NCBI GenBank assembly: GCA_025980765.1
Contig: JAICXB010000023.1
Coordinates: 1-62,527, forward strand
Length of the DNA stretch: 62,527 bases
Source of the DNA: Terriglobales bacterium
GTDB taxonomy: Bacteria; Acidobacteriota; Terriglobia; Terriglobales; Acidobacteriaceae
Direction of reading: 5' to 3'
A program made the position numbers and the translations under genes. Shown here one piece after another: positions 42,883-51,631 of the stretch. Numbering within the stretch: position 1 is the stretch's first letter; each line of letters begins with the position of its first letter. The notes beneath the pieces are model-generated. The model was given only the letters and a program-made list of their open reading frames with translations, ran no database searches and was not told the DNA's origin.

Positions 42883-44037
42883 GTGCTCATCGCGCTCTCC
42901 ACGCTCGCTCTGCTGATCTGGCTTTACCTGCTTCTCTTCCGTGCAGGCTTCTGGCAGATGAATCAGTATCTGCTGCCGCACCGGCGCAGCGATGGTTTTT
43001 GCAGCATTGCTGCAATCATCCCCGCGCGTAATGAAGCTGACGTGATCTCCCGGGCGATAACATCGCTGCTGGCGCAAGATTTTTCTGGTTCGCTCCATCT
43101 CTTCGTTGTCGATGACCACAGTTCGGATTCCACGGCCCAAATTGCACACGAAACCGCGCAACGGGCCGGCGCGGCGGAAAGGCTCACCGTCATCCAATCT
43201 CCGCCACTGCCGCAGGGCTGGGTGGGCAAGGTGTGGGCGATGAATGAAGGTTGGTTAGCGGCGCGCCCACTCAATCCAGACTACGTGCTGTTCACCGACG
43301 CCGATATCGAACACGCCCCCGACAATCTGGCGAGGCTGGTGGGGAAGGCCGAGTCGCAGGAGCTCGATCTGGTTTCAGCGCTGGTGCGCCTGCGCTGCGA
43401 GACGCTGGCGGAAAAGCTGCTGGTTCCGGCGTTTGTTTATTTCTTCTTCCTGCTGTATCCCCCGGGGCAAACCTCGGACCCGCGCAGTCGAATTGCCGGA
43501 GCTGCCGGTGGCTGCATGCTGCTTCGGCCTGGCGCACTGGAAAAGGCAGGAGGATTCGAAAGCATTCGCGCCGAAATCATCGATGATTGCAGCCTGGCTG
43601 CGCAGCTAAAACAAAGTGGAGGCAAGCTGTGGCTGGGCATCAGCAATGAGACCCGCAGCCTGCGCGGCTACGGATCATTTGGCGAATTGCGCGTGATGAT
43701 CGCGCGCACCGCATTCAAGCAGTTGCGCCATTCCGTCTGGCTGCTTGCAGTTTGTCTGCTGGGCATGCTGCTGGTTTTTGTACTGCCGGTCGCACTGCTC
43801 GGGTCGCGTAGTCTGACCGTCCAGATTGAGGCCGCCATCGCGCTCGGCTTCATGCTGCGGACCTACCTGCCCGCAGTTCAACTGTACCGGTTAAATATCG
43901 CGAATGTGCTTACGCTTCCGCTGGCGGCCGTTTTCTACATGTACGCGACGGTCTGTTCGGCGGTGAGCTACTGGCGCGGCAAAGGAGGACAATGGAAGGG
44001 CAGAGCGCAGGACACCCGGACACCAGATAGCGTTTAA
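42883..44037 (+). CDS. hpnB: HpnB-like hopanoid-associated glycosyltransferase
   Basis: Translation starts at a GTG at 42883 (MLIALSTLALLIWLYLLLFR). The 384-aa protein has an N-terminal membrane helix, a GT2 domain (AAIIPARNEADVISRAI; VVDDHSSDSTA; FTDADIEHAPDN) and several C-terminal helices. The strings PLPQGWVGKVWAMNEGW and YPPGQTSDPRSRIAGAAGGC are characteristic of HpnB, found in hopanoid clusters. No squalene-hopene cyclase or other hpn gene is in the window. It is convergent with and overlaps by 4 bases the FmdB gene. Confidence 0.9.
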   Translation: MLIALSTLALLIWLYLLLFRAGFWQMNQYLLPHRRSDGFCSIAAIIPARNEADVISRAITSLLAQDFSGSLHLFVVDDHSSDSTAQIAHETAQRAGAAERLTVIQSPPLPQGWVGKVWAMNEGWLAARPLNPDYVLFTDADIEHAPDNLARLVGKAESQELDLVSALVRLRCETLAEKLLVPAFVYFFFLLYPPGQTSDPRSRIAGAAGGCMLLRPGALEKAGGFESIRAEIIDDCSLAAQLKQSGGKLWLGISNETRSLRGYGSFGELRVMIARTAFKQLRHSVWLLAVCLLGMLLVFVLPVALLGSRSLTVQIEAAIALGFMLRTYLPAVQLYRLNIANVLTLPLAAVFYMYATVCSAVSYWRGKGGQWKGRAQDTRTPDSV

Positions 44038-44354
44038 GATTTCGAACTGCTGTCGGTCTTTGTCTCAGCTTTAGTTTCAGACTTCGATTCAGTCTTCGAG
44101 TCTCCGGCGCTGGATGATGAACTGTCGGACTTGGAGCCAGTAGCAGAGCTCTCGGTTTTGGAAGTCGACTGGCCGGATTTCTTATAGTCGGTTGCATACC
44201 AGCCGCTGCCTTTGAACTGAACTGCGGGCGCATGCAACATTCGTTCTATCTTCCCGCCGCATTTTGGACACCTCTCAGGGTCTGCCTCGGAGAAGCTCTG
44301 GATTTTTTCGAAACGATGCTGACACTGCTGGCATTGGTACTCGTAAAGAGGCAC
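44034..44354 (-). CDS. FmdB-family zinc-ribbon protein with Ser/Lys-rich tail
   Basis: The first 40 residues are a putative regulatory protein FmdB zinc ribbon with Cys8/Cys11 (MPLYEYQCQQC) and Cys29/Cys32 (ERCPKCGG). It is followed by QFKGSGWYATDYK, also typical of the family. From residue 60 to the end (106) the chain is almost only Ser, Lys, Thr, Glu and Asp, so disordered. Function of the family is uncertain; early claims link it to formamidase and amide-inducible genes. Confidence 0.9.
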   Translation of the reverse strand: MPLYEYQCQQCQHRFEKIQSFSEADPERCPKCGGKIERMLHAPAVQFKGSGWYATDYKKSGQSTSKTESSATGSKSDSSSSSAGDSKTESKSETKAETKTDSSSKS

Positions 44355-44605
44355 GGATCTCCTCGTTTAGAAATGAAGGATAAAAAAATGAACCCATCGC
44401 GATTCTAGAGGTTAAGAAAAAATGGCGTCAAACAGGGCGGATGGCGCGCCCAGCCGCAAAAAGAGCAAAAGGCTTCCTCCCACCCGATTCAGGATCGTCG
44501 CGCCCGACTTTTCATTCAGGCGCGACCAAGTGGTACTGAAGCCTTGCTCCTCCGGCAAAAGCGCCGGATCCGCGCGGTGCAAACCCAGTGAAATCGTGAC
44601 CGCGA

Positions 44606-45049
44606 CTATGCGATCTTAGCCAGCGGCACTTCCGCAGCCGTAACCTCTGCCCTCTCCTGCACCTGTTCCTTGCGCAACCGCATCCAGCGCAGGGCGAATG
44701 CGCAGAAGAGCAATCCGGCCATTGCTACCGGATCTGGCGTAAGCGCAGCTTTGAGCGCCGCGCGAGCCGCGCGAGCCGTCGCCTGCGGTCCATATTGCTC
44801 GAGCGCCAAATTGAAGTATGCCGGCTTTTTTTCCGGCGTATTCCAGCCGACACGAGCGGGAATGAAAGTCGTTGCAGGCCGCTCCACCTGCTTGAGCAAT
44901 TGCTTGACCGTTGGCTGAATCGGGGTGGCGCTTGCGATTGCCGCCGCGCCCAGCCACAGCGCAGCAAAGAGCCCGATCAGCCAGGTTGCTTTTAAGCGGT
45001 TCACAGAATGGATTAGATGCCAGGCAGGGTTGCGGGTTGCGTGAGACAT
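44606..45049 (-). CDS. Membrane protein of unknown function (147 aa)
   Basis: The ATG at 45049 (MSHATRNPAWHLIHS) is preferred over one 15 codons earlier. One membrane helix lies near residues 23-42 (WLIGLFAALWLGAAAIAS), possibly a signal, and a second near 115-127 (VAMAGLLFCAFALRWM), followed by a charged C-terminus. The segment between (FIPARVGWNTPEKKPAYFNL) is extracytoplasmic. No family is recognised. The gap 44355-44605 before FmdB shows nothing. Confidence 0.5.
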   Translation of the reverse strand: MSHATRNPAWHLIHSVNRLKATWLIGLFAALWLGAAAIASATPIQPTVKQLLKQVERPATTFIPARVGWNTPEKKPAYFNLALEQYGPQATARAARAALKAALTPDPVAMAGLLFCAFALRWMRLRKEQVQERAEVTAAEVPLAKIA

Positions 45050-45190
45050 TCGCCCTCCAAAAAATGGATGGAATTGCACAAATCGTGGGGGCAAACGACG
45101 TTACGATTCAGAGTAGCTTAGCCCATAATGAAACGAATCGCAAAGGAAATCGTTCCTGGGCCGAAGGGATGGGGCCCAGTCAAACGGCCG

Positions 45191-45219
45191 CAAAAAAAGC
45201 AGCCCGAAGGCCGCTTTTT
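45191..45219 (-). terminator. Intrinsic terminator of ftsH
   Basis: Reading the reverse strand, agcggcc-ttcg-ggctgct forms a 7-bp stem (one G-T pair) with a stable TTCG tetraloop followed by seven T. It lies 20 bases after the ftsH stop. T on the other side allows bidirectional action. Confidence 0.85.
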
Positions 45220-45239
45220 CGCTTGATTCGATCCAAGAG

Positions 45240-47153
45240 TTATGCCGGTGAAGGATGGCCGCCGGGCGCGAGTCCTGGATTGCGCGTGGGCTCGGGCTTG
45301 AGCACCTGTTGCACGCCGCCATCTCCCGAAGTGGGAATCTTGACTGGCGGAAGGTCCTGGCCATCGATAATCAACTTGATCTCGTTGGCATCAAGGACTT
45401 CGCGTTCCAGCAGGGCTGCCGCCATCCTGTGCATGATTTCCTTGTGGCCGGCAAGAATTTCCGTCGCGGATTTATATCCGGCATCGACGAAGGTGCTCAC
45501 CTGGATGTCGATCTTCTGGGCAGTGTCTTCGCTAAAATCGCGGTGCTGATTGATTTCACGGCCCAGGAAAATCTGCTCTTCTTTCTTGCCAAAAGTAATC
45601 GGGCCCAGCGTGCTCATACCGAACTCGCAAACCATCCGGCGAGCGAGATCGCTGGCCTGCTCGATATCATTGCCGGCGCCGGTAGTCATCTGGCCCAGGA
45701 ACATCTCTTCTGCAACGCGGCCGCCCATCATGATGGCCAGACGCGTTTCCAAATATTCTTTGGTGTAGGTGTGCTTGTCGTCGATCGGCAATTGCATGGT
45801 CACGCCCAGCGCCATGCCGCGGGGAATGATTGTTACTTTGTGCAGCGGATCGGCATGTTCGCGCATGGCCGCAACCAGGGCATGGCCGGCTTCGTGATAT
45901 GCCGTGACCTTTTTCTCGTGATCGCTGAGCAGCATCGATTTACGCTCGGCGCCCATAAGAACTTTGTCCTTCGCCAGTTCGAAGTCGTACATGTACACGG
46001 CTTTGCGGTTCTGGCGGGCCGCGTTCAGCGCGGCCTCATTCACCATGTTGGCCAAATCGGCGCCGGAGAATCCCGGAGTGCCGCGGGCGAGGACGGAAAG
46101 ATCGACATCGTCTGCGATAGGAATCTTGCGAGTGTGGACGCGCAGGATCTCTTCGCGTCCGCGAACGTCAGGACGCGCAACTACAACCCGGCGATCGAAG
46201 CGGCCCGGCCGCAGCAACGCGGGATCGAGAACGTCAGGACGGTTGGTGGCAGCGATCAGGATCACGCCGTCGTTGGACTCGAATCCGTCCATCTCGACCA
46301 GCAGTTGGTTTAGCGTCTGTTCGCGCTCATCGTGTCCTCCGCCCAAGCCGGCGCCGCGATGGCGTCCAACGGCATCGATTTCGTCGATGAAGATGATGCA
46401 GGGAGCATTTTTCTTCCCCTGCTCAAACAGGTCACGCACGCGGCTGGCGCCAACGCCGACAAACATCTCTACGAAGTCGGAACCGGAGATCGAGAAAAAC
46501 GGCACGTTGGCCTCGCCGGCGACTGCGCGGGCCAGCAGGGTCTTGCCGGTTCCCGGAGGTCCGACCAGCAGGACGCCTTTGGGGATGCGTCCGCCGAGCT
46601 TCTGGAATTTCTGCGCTTCACGCAGAAACTCGATAATTTCTTTCAGCTCTTCCTTGGCCTCGTCCACTCCGGCAACATCCTTGAATGTCACCTTCTTCTG
46701 CTGCATCGAGAGTAGTCGAGCGCGGCTCTTGCCGAACGACAGAGCCTTATTTCCGCCAGTTTGCATCTGGCGAATCATTACGAACCACAGCGCCGCAAAG
46801 AGGATGAGCGGTGAAAGGTTTAAAAGGATCGTAGCCCAGCCCGTGCCGGAGTTGTCCTTCACAGTGATGTTTACGCCCTTATCCCGGAGATCTTTGATCA
46901 TGTCGGGATAATTCGCGGGAACCGTTGTGTGAAAACCGGAGTTGCTGTTCTTGAACTTGCCGTGAACTTCGGTGCCGGTCATGGTAACGTCGGCAACGTC
47001 ACCGCCGTCCACCTTCTGCATGAAGCTGGAAAACGAAATATCTGTATCTTTTGCGCCGCTTCCCCCGGCCTGAACGACTTTCCAAAGCAGCACTCCAGAA
47101 AGCACAATGACCAGCCAGAACGCCACGGTCTTAACGGTTGAATTCACTCTCAA
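45240..47153 (-). CDS. ftsH: ATP-dependent zinc metalloprotease FtsH
   Basis: FtsH degrades membrane and short-lived regulatory proteins. The 637-aa protein has two membrane helices (about residues 9-28 and 105-124) around a periplasmic domain. The AAA module has Walker [10 protein letters not shown] near 198, Walker [12 protein letters not shown], second region [20 protein letters not shown], and the protease domain the zinc motif HEAGH near 418. The C-terminus ends in a Pro/Gly-rich tail. Its length is normal. HPRT and tilS genes lie upstream on the same strand (tilS-hpt-ftsH order is common in bacteria). Confidence 0.97.
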   Translation of the reverse strand: MRVNSTVKTVAFWLVIVLSGVLLWKVVQAGGSGAKDTDISFSSFMQKVDGGDVADVTMTGTEVHGKFKNSNSGFHTTVPANYPDMIKDLRDKGVNITVKDNSGTGWATILLNLSPLILFAALWFVMIRQMQTGGNKALSFGKSRARLLSMQQKKVTFKDVAGVDEAKEELKEIIEFLREAQKFQKLGGRIPKGVLLVGPPGTGKTLLARAVAGEANVPFFSISGSDFVEMFVGVGASRVRDLFEQGKKNAPCIIFIDEIDAVGRHRGAGLGGGHDEREQTLNQLLVEMDGFESNDGVILIAATNRPDVLDPALLRPGRFDRRVVVARPDVRGREEILRVHTRKIPIADDVDLSVLARGTPGFSGADLANMVNEAALNAARQNRKAVYMYDFELAKDKVLMGAERKSMLLSDHEKKVTAYHEAGHALVAAMREHADPLHKVTIIPRGMALGVTMQLPIDDKHTYTKEYLETRLAIMMGGRVAEEMFLGQMTTGAGNDIEQASDLARRMVCEFGMSTLGPITFGKKEEQIFLGREINQHRDFSEDTAQKIDIQVSTFVDAGYKSATEILAGHKEIMHRMAAALLEREVLDANEIKLIIDGQDLPPVKIPTSGDGGVQQVLKPEPTRNPGLAPGGHPSPA

Positions 47154-47513
47154 TGCTCCTAAACCTACCCTCGGTCGCCTGCTTCAGAACGGCAGCTGAT
47201 ACTTTGCATGTCAACAGGAGAGGCAGACCTTTTCTCCCATAGTGCTTAGATGCCGGACGTTGGATTTTGCGCTAAAAATCCATATCTAATGAATTGTATA
47301 TGGTTTCCGGCTCCGGAAGCTTGTCGAAACGTAACCGGGTTGCGACCAGATTCCAATCCATTAGACACCCCGGTCTGAGTTAAGGTCACCGGGGAAACCA
47401 GCAATAAGCAATAAGCGATAGGCAATAGAGGTAGGCAATAAGCCACAACGCGGGGCTGTTTCCCTGCTTATCGCTGATTGCTTACGCTTGTTGCGGGTTT
47501 TCTTGCTGATTTC
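47154..47513. repeat. Intergenic region with family C hairpin (gcaataagc type)
   Basis: The arm 47399-47442 is made of caataagcaataagcgatag-type words and is mirrored by 47466-47535 (gcttatcgctgattgcttac and on, overlapping the end of the HPRT gene). The part 47154-47398, which should contain the ftsH promoter, shows no other structure. Confidence 0.65.
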
Positions 47514-48035
47514 CTATCGTTTATCGCTTATTGCTTCATTCGCGATAAACGGCAGGTTTCGGCCATAGACGGGATCGCCCATTCCGTAACCGACGATGAA
47601 GGTCTCATCCAGCAGGAAACCGAAGTAGTCGGGTTGAATCGGCACGCGGCGGGCGTTCTGCTTGTCGATCAGCGCGGCCAGCTTGGCTGAGGACGCGCCC
47701 CAGCTCAGCATCGTCCGCAACAGAAACTCGCTGGTCTGGCCGGACTGGATGAGCCCCTCCACCAGCAGCACGTCTCTGCCTTTTACATCGAACTCCGGCC
47801 CATAAAAGATCTCGACCGCTCCCCCATCGGCTTTGGCTTTGCGTTGCGGCCGCACGAACTGGCATTGCACAGGAATTTCAATAGCGCGGAGCAGGTCAGC
47901 AGCGAAGACGAATCCATTTTCGAGGACGCAGATCAGCATCAGATTCTTACCGGCGTACTCGCGCGAAATCTGCTGGCCGAGCTCCTTTACGCGCCGTTGA
48001 ATCTGCTCCGCTGTGACGAGAATTTTTTGTGCCAT
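47514..48035 (-). CDS. Hypoxanthine phosphoribosyltransferase-like protein with altered PRPP loop
   Basis: The 173-aa protein aligns with HPRT over its whole length: TAEQIQRRVKELGQQISREY, ICVLENGFVFAADLLRAI, KADGGAVEIFYG, KQNARRVPIQPDYFGF, IVGYGMG and a final YGRNLPFIA. The PRPP loop, normally VVEDIIDTGxT, reads VEGLIQSGQT (residues 92-101). The second acidic residue and the catalytic Asp are thus Gly and Gln. Purine salvage activity is therefore doubtful, and it may have a regulatory or different substrate role. Its last codons lie in a family C repeat. It lies downstream of tilS on the same strand. Confidence 0.85.
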   Translation of the reverse strand: MAQKILVTAEQIQRRVKELGQQISREYAGKNLMLICVLENGFVFAADLLRAIEIPVQCQFVRPQRKAKADGGAVEIFYGPEFDVKGRDVLLVEGLIQSGQTSEFLLRTMLSWGASSAKLAALIDKQNARRVPIQPDYFGFLLDETFIVGYGMGDPVYGRNLPFIANEAISDKR

Positions 48036-48062
48036 CGTGGGGTGAGAACGACCCTTAGGAAA

Positions 48063-48443
48063 TCACTCCCCGCTTTCTTCTATCTCAATTATGAGCCGAC
48101 TTCCCGCTCCTTTGAGCCGAACTTCCGGCGAGTGAATGCCGCGGATCCAGATAATCCGTTCGCCAATTGTCGCCACCGGCCAGAGCGCTTTTTCTTCCGC
48201 TTCCAGATGCAAAGCATAGAGCAATTCCTTTACACGCTTTTCTGACGTGCTCTGGGCGGCTCGGAAGCGGTCTCCAGGTCGCCAACTGCGAACAGAAATA
48301 TGGTCGATTGCCGGGAATTCGATTGAGTGCGCCCGATTATACGCTGCATTGGGTTCAGTCCCGTTGCCTTCGGAGATGCGCACCCGAATCGTGGCGCCCA
48401 CTTCGGCAATGTGGACGGTGCCTGGCACACTAATTCTGTAATC
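48063..48443 (-). pseudogene. tilS: TilS C-terminal domain, cut off by an in-frame TAG
   Basis: Directly after the TAG at 48444-48446 the same frame continues DYRISVPGTVHIAEVG and on to ISVRSWRPGDRF, KRVKELLYALHLEAEEKALWP and IIWIRGIHSPEVRLK. This is the TilS C-terminal domain that helps bind tRNA-Ile. No frame change is involved: one base substitution would restore a complete gene. A GTG at 48428 could restart translation, giving 121 aa, but its ribosome-binding site is weak. Options are a true split gene, read-through of TAG, pseudogenisation, or a sequencing error. Confidence 0.85.
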
Positions 48444-49580
48444 CTATGGTTTCGCTGACGAAGGAACCTTGGCCTGCAGTCGCTCGATCCGCAACTCGCG
48501 AAACAGCCGGTGAGCTCGCCACCCTCCGGCAAGCTCGATAGTCTTTCCATGTGACTTGCCGTTCATTAGTTCTCGAAGGTATTCGACGTGCTCGAAGTCC
48601 AGATTACATCCGAGATTCTCTGCCGCCGCCCGCAATAGCCGACGCTGCGCCGCTAGTGGTTGTTGTTGCAGCTTATGCAAATCGAACGATGCGGACTGCT
48701 GCGCGGTTTCTTTGCGTCCGCCGCCACGCGCCGGCGCTCCCCGAAGTGTCACCAGCGGCAGAATGCGAGCGATTTGCTCATGCCAGTATTCCTCCTCCGC
48801 CCTGGCGATTGACGAAATGTGCGCCAGGGAGCTCTCAATCGATGGATTCAGGTCGGCCTTTAGTGCTGGAAGCACGCGCGCACGCACGCGATTGCGGGTG
48901 AAGCCCAGGTCGGCGTTGCTGGAATCTTCCCGCCAATCCTGGTGGATGGAGTTTAGATAGTTCTGCAATTCATCACGGCGGAATTCGAGCAGTGGGCGAA
49001 CAATACCGCCACGCGCCAGCTTTTGTTCCGGAAAAATGCCGGCAAGGCCGCGGGTTCCCGCTCCGCGCGCCAGCTTCATCAGCACGGTTTCGGCCTGATC
49101 GTTGAGCGTGTGCGCGGTAGCCACGCGGTTTGCGAGGCAAGAATCACGGTTATGGCGATGCAGCTCGGAGTGTCCCAGCCCGGTAGTAGGGACGAGCATT
49201 GCCGAGGCAGGGGGCATATCGTTGCCCAGCAGTTTCGAGAAAAATCGGTAACGCAGTATGCGGGCCGCAGATTCCACACTGGTGCTGTTGGCCGAGGCCC
49301 AGGCCAATGCATCGCCCGCTTCCGATTGCAGCTCCAGCTCGTATTTCCGGGCCATAGTGGCCACAAAAGCACGGTCGAGATCGGCCTCAGCTCCACGAAT
49401 TCCGTGATGAAAATGTGCGACTGACAAAACAATGCCCAACTCCTGGCGTAATTCCAGCAAAAGTCGCAGGAGCGCTACGGAATCAGCGCCGCCGGAAACG
49501 GCAACCGCGACTCGATCTCCAGGCCACAGGAGCTCGGATTTGCGAATGAATTCTCGAACGCGTTGGAGGAGGGGAGGCAT
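48444..49580 (-). CDS. tilS: tRNA(Ile)-lysidine synthase, N-terminal and central domains
   Basis: TilS converts the wobble C of tRNA-Ile(CAU) to lysidine, an essential step. The start at 49580 (MPPLLQRVREFIRKSELLWP) is preferred. The PP-loop is VAVSGGADSVALLRLLLE, followed by VAHFHHGIRG, SVESAARILRYRFF, VATAHTLNDQAETVLMKLARG and the central-domain FTRNRVRARVLPAL. An insertion of about 25 residues (NDMPPASAMLVPTTGLGHSE region) precedes VATAHT. The frame stops at TAG 48444, before the C-terminal domain, which follows in the same frame. Without it, activity should be weak. Confidence 0.9.
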   Translation of the reverse strand: MPPLLQRVREFIRKSELLWPGDRVAVAVSGGADSVALLRLLLELRQELGIVLSVAHFHHGIRGAEADLDRAFVATMARKYELELQSEAGDALAWASANSTSVESAARILRYRFFSKLLGNDMPPASAMLVPTTGLGHSELHRHNRDSCLANRVATAHTLNDQAETVLMKLARGAGTRGLAGIFPEQKLARGGIVRPLLEFRRDELQNYLNSIHQDWREDSSNADLGFTRNRVRARVLPALKADLNPSIESSLAHISSIARAEEEYWHEQIARILPLVTLRGAPARGGGRKETAQQSASFDLHKLQQQPLAAQRRLLRAAAENLGCNLDFEHVEYLRELMNGKSHGKTIELAGGWRAHRLFRELRIERLQAKVPSSAKP

Positions 49581-49707
49581 GGGAATAGGCAACAGATCGA
49601 TTACCGACAGCTCCAATGTAAAGCACTGAAGCCTAATTCGACACCGCCACAAGGGCGCGCCCCGGTCCTTCAGGCTTGCCTACCGCGTCTTTTGCTACAT
49701 TACAATC

Positions 49708-50886
49708 ATGCCCACTCTCTGGGAAAAGTGGATGTATGCGTGGGAGACCCGGCTTACTACGCGCGATACCAATCGCATCGTGCGTCCATTGGAGTGGGGC
49801 ATTGAATGGACGCGAAATTGGCCGCAGGTCAACGGTAATTTCCCAAAAAATCCTGCAGATTTAGATGATGTACGCGCAGAACGCTATTTTCACGAGCTCA
49901 ACCAGCGCATTGTTGCCGACAGCGACCGCTTTTTCGGCTATGACACACCCTCCGATTTTCGTCTGGAAGAACGCTTGCCCGAGCTATTCCCCACCAATGT
50001 GCGCCAGCAGCGGCAACTGGCAAAGTTGGAGCAACAGGCGCGCAGGGGAAAGCTGAAACCGGTCCCATTCCTGCGCTTCACATCGCCGGTGCGCACACCT
50101 TATCCCGAAAACGACGTGGTAAACGCGCGCTGGTTTCCCGCACTGGATCGTGCCGGCAAGCCCAGCAAGAAGGCCGTAATCGTATTGCCGCAATGGAATG
50201 CCGACGCATTCAGCCACAACGCTTTATGCAAAGTCATGAACCGCTATGGGGTCTCCGCCCTGCGGCTAAGCAAGCCTTACCACGACATTCGCCGTCCCGC
50301 AGAGATCGAGCGCAGTGATTATGCGGTGTCCTCGAATGTGGGCCGCACCATGGACTCCTGCCGCCAGGCCGTATGCGACATCCGCTGCTGTCTCGACTGG
50401 CTGGAAATGCAGGGCTGCGAACGATATGGGATTCTCGGGACTAGTCTGGGCTCCTGCTACGCATTCATCGCCAGCGCGCACGATGCCCGAATCGAGGTGA
50501 ATGCCTTTAATCATGCCTCCACTTATTTCGGCGATGTGGTGTGGACTGGCCAATCGACGCGCCACATCCGGGCAGCCCTGGAGGATGTAATGGACCCTGA
50601 CCGGCTGCGCCAAGTCTGGCTGGCCATCAGCCCCACCTCATACATGCGGAAGTTTGCCGCCCATCGAAAAAAGGTGCTGGTGGTTTACTCCAAGTACGAT
50701 TTAACGTTCCTGCGCGAGTTTTCCGAGCAGGTGGTTGCGCTGTTCAAACAGCACCAGTTGGATTTCAAGGCCGTCGCCTTGCCCTGCGGCCACTACACGG
50801 TAGGGGAAATTCCCTTCAAATTCATCGACGGCTGGCACTTAGGGTCCTTCATCTACTCGGCATTTAAGCAGCTGGAGATTGGGTGA
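49708..50886 (+). CDS. Alpha/beta hydrolase, ABHD18-like
   Basis: The 392-aa protein has no signal peptide. The hydrolase core starts near residue 150 (KKAVIVLPQWNADAFSHNAL), with nucleophile motif GTSLGS (near 244-249), acid in LVVYSKYDLTF and His in ALPCGHYTVGE. The N-terminal 100 residues (WEKWMYAWETRLTTRDTNRI, VRPLEWGIEW) and this spacing resemble ABHD18-type (DUF2048-like) hydrolases, known mostly from eukaryotes. The substrate is unknown. It is divergent from tilS. A family C hairpin follows immediately. Confidence 0.8.
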   Translation: MPTLWEKWMYAWETRLTTRDTNRIVRPLEWGIEWTRNWPQVNGNFPKNPADLDDVRAERYFHELNQRIVADSDRFFGYDTPSDFRLEERLPELFPTNVRQQRQLAKLEQQARRGKLKPVPFLRFTSPVRTPYPENDVVNARWFPALDRAGKPSKKAVIVLPQWNADAFSHNALCKVMNRYGVSALRLSKPYHDIRRPAEIERSDYAVSSNVGRTMDSCRQAVCDIRCCLDWLEMQGCERYGILGTSLGSCYAFIASAHDARIEVNAFNHASTYFGDVVWTGQSTRHIRAALEDVMDPDRLRQVWLAISPTSYMRKFAAHRKKVLVVYSKYDLTFLREFSEQVVALFKQHQLDFKAVALPCGHYTVGEIPFKFIDGWHLGSFIYSAFKQLEIG

Positions 50887-50925
50887 TCGGGTGATCGGGT
50901 CAAGTCAGATCACCCGATCGCCGCA
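50878..50925. repeat. Family C hairpin (gggtgatc type)
   Basis: ttgggtgatcgggtgatcgg is followed by the inverted gatcacccgatcg after about ten bases. It overlaps the stop of the hydrolase gene. Near-identical words occur at 51368 and 59335. Confidence 0.75.
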
Positions 50926-51008
50926 TGGCCCTATCCTGAGGCTCGTCGCAGCCAACACGAGCTACCCTTCCTCTCATCCATCCCTCTACGAACCTTCGGA
51001 GGATGGTC

Positions 51009-51368
51009 ATGAAACCAGCCTTGGTTTTTGTCTTGGGAGCTCTCGGACTGCTGACTCTCGCGAAATTTCAGCGACGCGGCCCACAGACCCAAAGCGCAGA
51101 GCAGCCTTTAGAGGAGAAGCCACGGCGGCGCCGTTTGCGCGCGGGCAGAATGCGGTTCCGCCACGGCAATGAAGACGGATTGCTCGATCTGAACTCGGCC
51201 ACTGTCTTCGAGTTAAAAGAGCTGCGCGGAATTGGGGAAGTGCTTGCCGGACGGATCATCGAAAACCGTCCGTATGCAACCAAGATTGATCTGATCGGCC
51301 GCCGCGTGATCCCCGATAGCGCCTATGAAGGCATCAAGCATGCAATCACGGTGCGACACGCTGCATGA
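51009..51368 (+). CDS. Helix-hairpin-helix protein, ComEA-like, membrane anchored
   Basis: GGAGG at 50998-51002 sits 6 bases before the ATG at 51009, deciding this start over 51003. One membrane helix (ALVFVLGALGLLTLA) is followed by a very basic linker (EEKPRRRRLRAGRMRFRHG) and a helix-hairpin-helix domain: LLDLNSATVFELKELRGIGE then VLAGRIIENRPY and LIGRRVIPDSAYEGIK. The layout matches ComEA-like proteins that bind DNA non-specifically during uptake, but family members also have other roles. It is 119 aa and stands alone between two family C hairpins. Confidence 0.85.
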   Translation: MKPALVFVLGALGLLTLAKFQRRGPQTQSAEQPLEEKPRRRRLRAGRMRFRHGNEDGLLDLNSATVFELKELRGIGEVLAGRIIENRPYATKIDLIGRRVIPDSAYEGIKHAITVRHAA

Positions 51369-51447
51369 ACGAATTGGGTCATCGGGTCATCGGCCCATCG
51401 GATGATTTAACTTCGCCCGATGACCCGATGGCCCGATCACCCGATTT
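51368..51447. repeat. Family C hairpin (gggtcatcgg type)
   Basis: gggtcatcgggtcatcggcc is mirrored by cgatgacccgatggcccgat and gatcacccgattt, separated by a short loop. It directly follows the HhH gene. Confidence 0.75.
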
Positions 51448-51631
51448 CTAATGGGTTGGCACCCTCGTACCTGTCCCCTCGTAACTAAGCAATAACCCTC
51501 GCGACCACTCAGGTTCACTTTTCATTGACTTGCAAGATAGGAAACAGTACTTTTCCTCAACAGCACTGGTGCGTTTTTCCTAGCCTCGAAGCCCTGCAGC
51601 TTGGTGGCTTTGAAGCCTTAAAGGACAACTT

